Positions 20,179-21,860 of a stretch of DNA of 21,860 nucleotides are shown here, one piece after another. A program made the translations under genes and the position numbers. Every line of letters starts with the position of its first letter. Position 1 is the first letter of the stretch. The notes beneath the pieces are model-generated. The model worked only from the letters and a program-made list of their open reading frames with translations. It ran no database searches and had not been told where the DNA came from. This DNA comes from a virus: positions 1 through 21,860 of IMG/VR virus record IMGVR_UViG_3300031785_000061; one strand, written 5' to 3'.

Positions 20179-21144
20179 ATGACACTACAAGAAGTTACTT
20201 CCAAACTTACTGAGCAGTACAAAGATGTTCAAGTAGGTATCGAGTTTATAACTCCACAACAGGCACAGATTTATATGAATCGTAATTTTGCCAATAATAG
20301 AAAAACTGTTCTAAATAATATTTTGGAACTTGAAAGAGAAATGAAAGCTGGTCGCTTTATTCTTTCTGATTCTGCTATTTGTTTTAATACAGAAAATACA
20401 TTAGTTAATGGACAGCACAGGTTATTAGCAGTTATAAAAACTGGTCTTACTCAACCTTTTATCGTTATCAAAAATTTACCAGATAAATCCAAACTAATTA
20501 TGGATGTAGGTAAGTCTAGGGTTATGTCAGATCGTATTACTGTTAGCGGTATAAGAATATCTCGTAAAGAGTGTTCGATAATAAGACACGCAATGTCTAA
20601 AGTAAACAATACTACAGGTACAGAACAATTCTCAAGACCTTGCCACGATAATATTGTTGCTCAAACTTATATTAAGCACGATCAGTTTCTTGCATATGTA
20701 AGTAAATTGCATTGCTCTAAAACAAGAGCTATCTTTATCGCAGCAGCATTAAAAATTTATGCTGAAATGATATATAACAAAAGGTCTGGAAAGCGTAAAT
20801 TAAATCACGATATGACACCAAAAGAAAGGGCAATTCATTTTCTTAATATCGTATCTTCTGGTATGGCATCTCCTATTAATGGTGTGGATAAAGATATAAG
20901 ACCTGTTGATAGGGCAGCACAATTATTGTTTAACAGGACTTGTGATTCTTCTCTTAAAGCTACATATTGGAATAGTGCTGATGCTTGGGCATATACATTA
21001 AGAGCAGCACATCATTTTATGTGTGGTACAGATACAACATATATAAGACAAGCATTGGAAGATCCATTTAAGCCATTTACTGAATTACCATCTACAAATG
21101 AGATAATGGAAATATCATCAACACAAGCCACTAATGTAACTTAG
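20179..21144 (+). CDS. ParB-like (DGQHRL-type) protein (321 aa)
   Basis: Residues about 20-115 match the ParB/Srx-like fold common in phage proteins: ITPQQAQIYMNRN, then NRKTVLNNILELEREMKAGRFILS, the signature V76-NGQHRL (usual form DGQHRL) and FIVIKNLP ending in DVGKSR (109-114). In such proteins the QHR motif binds a nucleotide (CTP in true ParB, ATP in sulfiredoxin-like and nuclease variants). The rest is a helical domain ending in a polar tail. The frame is open from GTG 20155, but the promoter's -10 covers that codon, so the ATG at 20179 is preferred. The role is unknown: DNA binding, nuclease and host-takeover functions are all known among relatives. Confidence 0.8.
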   Translation: MTLQEVTSKLTEQYKDVQVGIEFITPQQAQIYMNRNFANNRKTVLNNILELEREMKAGRFILSDSAICFNTENTLVNGQHRLLAVIKTGLTQPFIVIKNLPDKSKLIMDVGKSRVMSDRITVSGIRISRKECSIIRHAMSKVNNTTGTEQFSRPCHDNIVAQTYIKHDQFLAYVSKLHCSKTRAIFIAAALKIYAEMIYNKRSGKRKLNHDMTPKERAIHFLNIVSSGMASPINGVDKDIRPVDRAAQLLFNRTCDSSLKATYWNSADAWAYTLRAAHHFMCGTDTTYIRQALEDPFKPFTELPSTNEIMEISSTQATNVT

Positions 21145-21166
21145 TGGTTTGTACAAACCTAACTAA
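21128..21166 (+). promoter_or_regulatory. nested palindromes before the RHH gene, candidate operator
   Basis: Two perfect inverted repeats overlap at the end of the ParB-like gene: CCACTAA-6 bases-TTAGTGG (21128-21147) and the 14-base palindrome GGTTTGTACAAACC (21146-21159), which TTAGT and ACTAA extend outward (21141-21166). The repeated half-site is TTAGT/ACTAA. This just precedes a ribbon-helix-helix gene, the usual place for an autoregulatory site. A weak terminator role (T-run at 21166-21170) is an alternative. Confidence 0.55.
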
Positions 21167-21176
21167 TTTTTATAAC

Positions 21177-21458
21177 ATGGATGACAAGAAGTATGTTCGA
21201 GTAATTTTTCAACTCGAACCAGATCGGCATGAGTTTATAAAACGAGAAGCCGAGAAACGTGGTTTATCTATTAGTCAGTATTTACGAAATCTTGTAAGAG
21301 AAAAGTTTTATAGTGGCAGATTTACCTCTATGTATGAAGAGCAACGACAAGAACGATTGAATGATGGTTTTGAACAAGATCATGTGGCTATGTTAGATAA
21401 ACTCCGAAGTAAGTTCTCTGACAACAAAGTAGATTCTCTTACAGGTATGCCACTCTGA
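21177..21458 (+). CDS. ribbon-helix-helix (CopG/Arc-type) DNA-binding protein (93 aa)
   Basis: Residues 6-45 form the fold: strand YVRVIFQL (6-13), helix A DRHEFIKREAEKRG (16-29), the turn LSISQ and helix B QYLRNLVREKF (34-44). The alternating strand residues would contact DNA in a dimer. The C-terminal half is charged and probably mediates oligomerisation or cofactor contact. The ATG at 21177 is chosen over a GTG at 21144 because it gives the normal RHH start; the GTG would add 11 residues that read through the palindromes. There is no Shine-Dalgarno. It is likely an autorepressor or an early/late switch protein. Confidence 0.8.
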   Translation: MDDKKYVRVIFQLEPDRHEFIKREAEKRGLSISQYLRNLVREKFYSGRFTSMYEEQRQERLNDGFEQDHVAMLDKLRSKFSDNKVDSLTGMPL

Positions 21459-21502
21459 AAATTTTATAAAGTAATGTATTATGGAAAAAACTACATCTTT
21501 AG

Positions 21503-21859
21503 ATGTCAAACCAAGAGACAGTTTTACAACAAAATATAAGGTTAGCTCTTGGACAACATTCTGAATTACGTTTATTTCGCAACGAAACTGGAAAACTTCC
21601 AGACCCTAGAACAGGGAGATGGGTACAGTTTGGTTTGGCAAAAGGTAGTTCTGACCTTATTGGTTTTAAGACTATCAAAATTACTCCTGAGATGATCGGG
21701 AAAGACTTGGCAGTTTTTACAAGTATCGAAGTTAAAACAAATACTGGACAACTCTCAAAAAATCAGCATAATTGGCTTCAAGCTGTTAAGAAAGCTGGAG
21801 GAATTACAGGGGTAGCTCGTACTGTAAGAGATGCCTTAGAAATACTCAAGGTTAACTAA
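21503..21859 (+). CDS. VRR-NUC domain nuclease (118 aa)
   Basis: A stand-alone VRR-NUC protein, a PD-(D/E)XK nuclease family whose stand-alone phage members are compared with Holliday-junction resolvases. Visible are LRLFRNETG near 22-30, the W-x-QFGLAKGSSD51-LIG segment with the first acidic ligand, E76-V-K78 as the ExK catalytic pair, and LSKNQHNWLQAVKKAGG (84-100), where Q88 and W91 are typical, then GVARTVRDAL. The length of 118 residues is normal. The TAA lies one base before the window end, so the gene is complete. With the helicase, RecE, RecT and SSB-like genes it completes a recombination/branch-processing set. Confidence 0.88.
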   Translation: MSNQETVLQQNIRLALGQHSELRLFRNETGKLPDPRTGRWVQFGLAKGSSDLIGFKTIKITPEMIGKDLAVFTSIEVKTNTGQLSKNQHNWLQAVKKAGGITGVARTVRDALEILKVN

Positions 21860-21860
21860 C

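Noticed and set aside
21155-21176. TATAAC at 21171 as a -10 box for the RHH gene
   Set aside because: The transcript would start after the chosen ATG, and the upstream TTGTAC matches only three positions of the -35 consensus.
21481-21564. 27-aa frame before and overlapping the VRR-NUC gene
   Set aside because: It has no Shine-Dalgarno and no recognisable sequence, and most of it overlaps the VRR-NUC gene in another frame.

Overview
This AT-rich window reads as part of a marine tailed-phage genome of the cyanophage type (Prochlorococcus or Synechococcus virus, or a closely related uncultured marine virus). The reasons are repeat-rich marine tail-fibre proteins, a run of 2-oxoglutarate/Fe(II) oxygenases beside the fibres, tiny lysine-rich 'MPGHYG' and short membrane proteins of kinds I associate with cyanophages, dense overlapping genes, and the absence of any tRNA, rRNA, IS element, CRISPR array or bacterial housekeeping gene. 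Host and virus family are inferred. No gene-free stretch reaches 300 bases.

Layout. (1) Positions 1-11514, plus strand: the tail-fibre and adhesion region. It starts with the end of a truncated gene, then an Ig-like/baseplate-type protein, a small collagen-like protein, a 348-aa fibre and a 1814-aa fibre with repeated GLDADTLDG...FLRSD modules and a C-terminal self-cleaving chaperone domain (Peptidase_G2 type). Two more structural-type proteins follow, then three different 2OG-Fe(II) oxygenases interleaved with a small tail-assembly-like protein, then small membrane or virion proteins, ending at a clear rho-independent terminator (11536-11570). A 43-aa membrane ORF lies antisense in the only sizeable gap (10316-10447). 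(2) Positions 11563-13473, minus strand: a two-helix membrane protein followed by three consecutive proteins with Sec signal peptides; the last has no ordinary start codon at its signal peptide. (3) Positions 13517-14442, mostly plus strand: short genes for a membrane/coiled-coil protein, a 53-aa protein and a 100-aa protein, with tandem hairpins and an antisense 20-aa lysine-rich ORF.

(4) Positions 14387-18347, minus strand: the early/recombination operon. In transcription order it holds an 81-aa hypothetical, a RecE-like exonuclease, a 43-aa ORF, a RecT-like annealing protein, a MerR/Xis-type HTH protein and an SSB-like protein, then a hairpin terminator and a string of small unknown genes. 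(5) Positions 18405-21859, plus strand: an SF2 helicase with a zinc-binding motif, a ParB-like protein, a ribbon-helix-helix repressor-like protein and a VRR-NUC nuclease.

How it works together. Regions 4 and 5 diverge from one 46-bp segment carrying overlapping TTGACA promoters in opposite directions, so the RecE/RecT arm and the helicase/ParB-like/nuclease arm probably compete for RNA polymerase. RecE would resect ends and RecT anneal strands, with the SSB-like protein and helicase assisting. RecT, the SSB-like protein and the helicase all end in an acidic tail closing on phenylalanine, which suggests a shared docking peptide. Gene starts were revised where Shine-Dalgarno, overlap or promoter evidence was better than the longest open frame.
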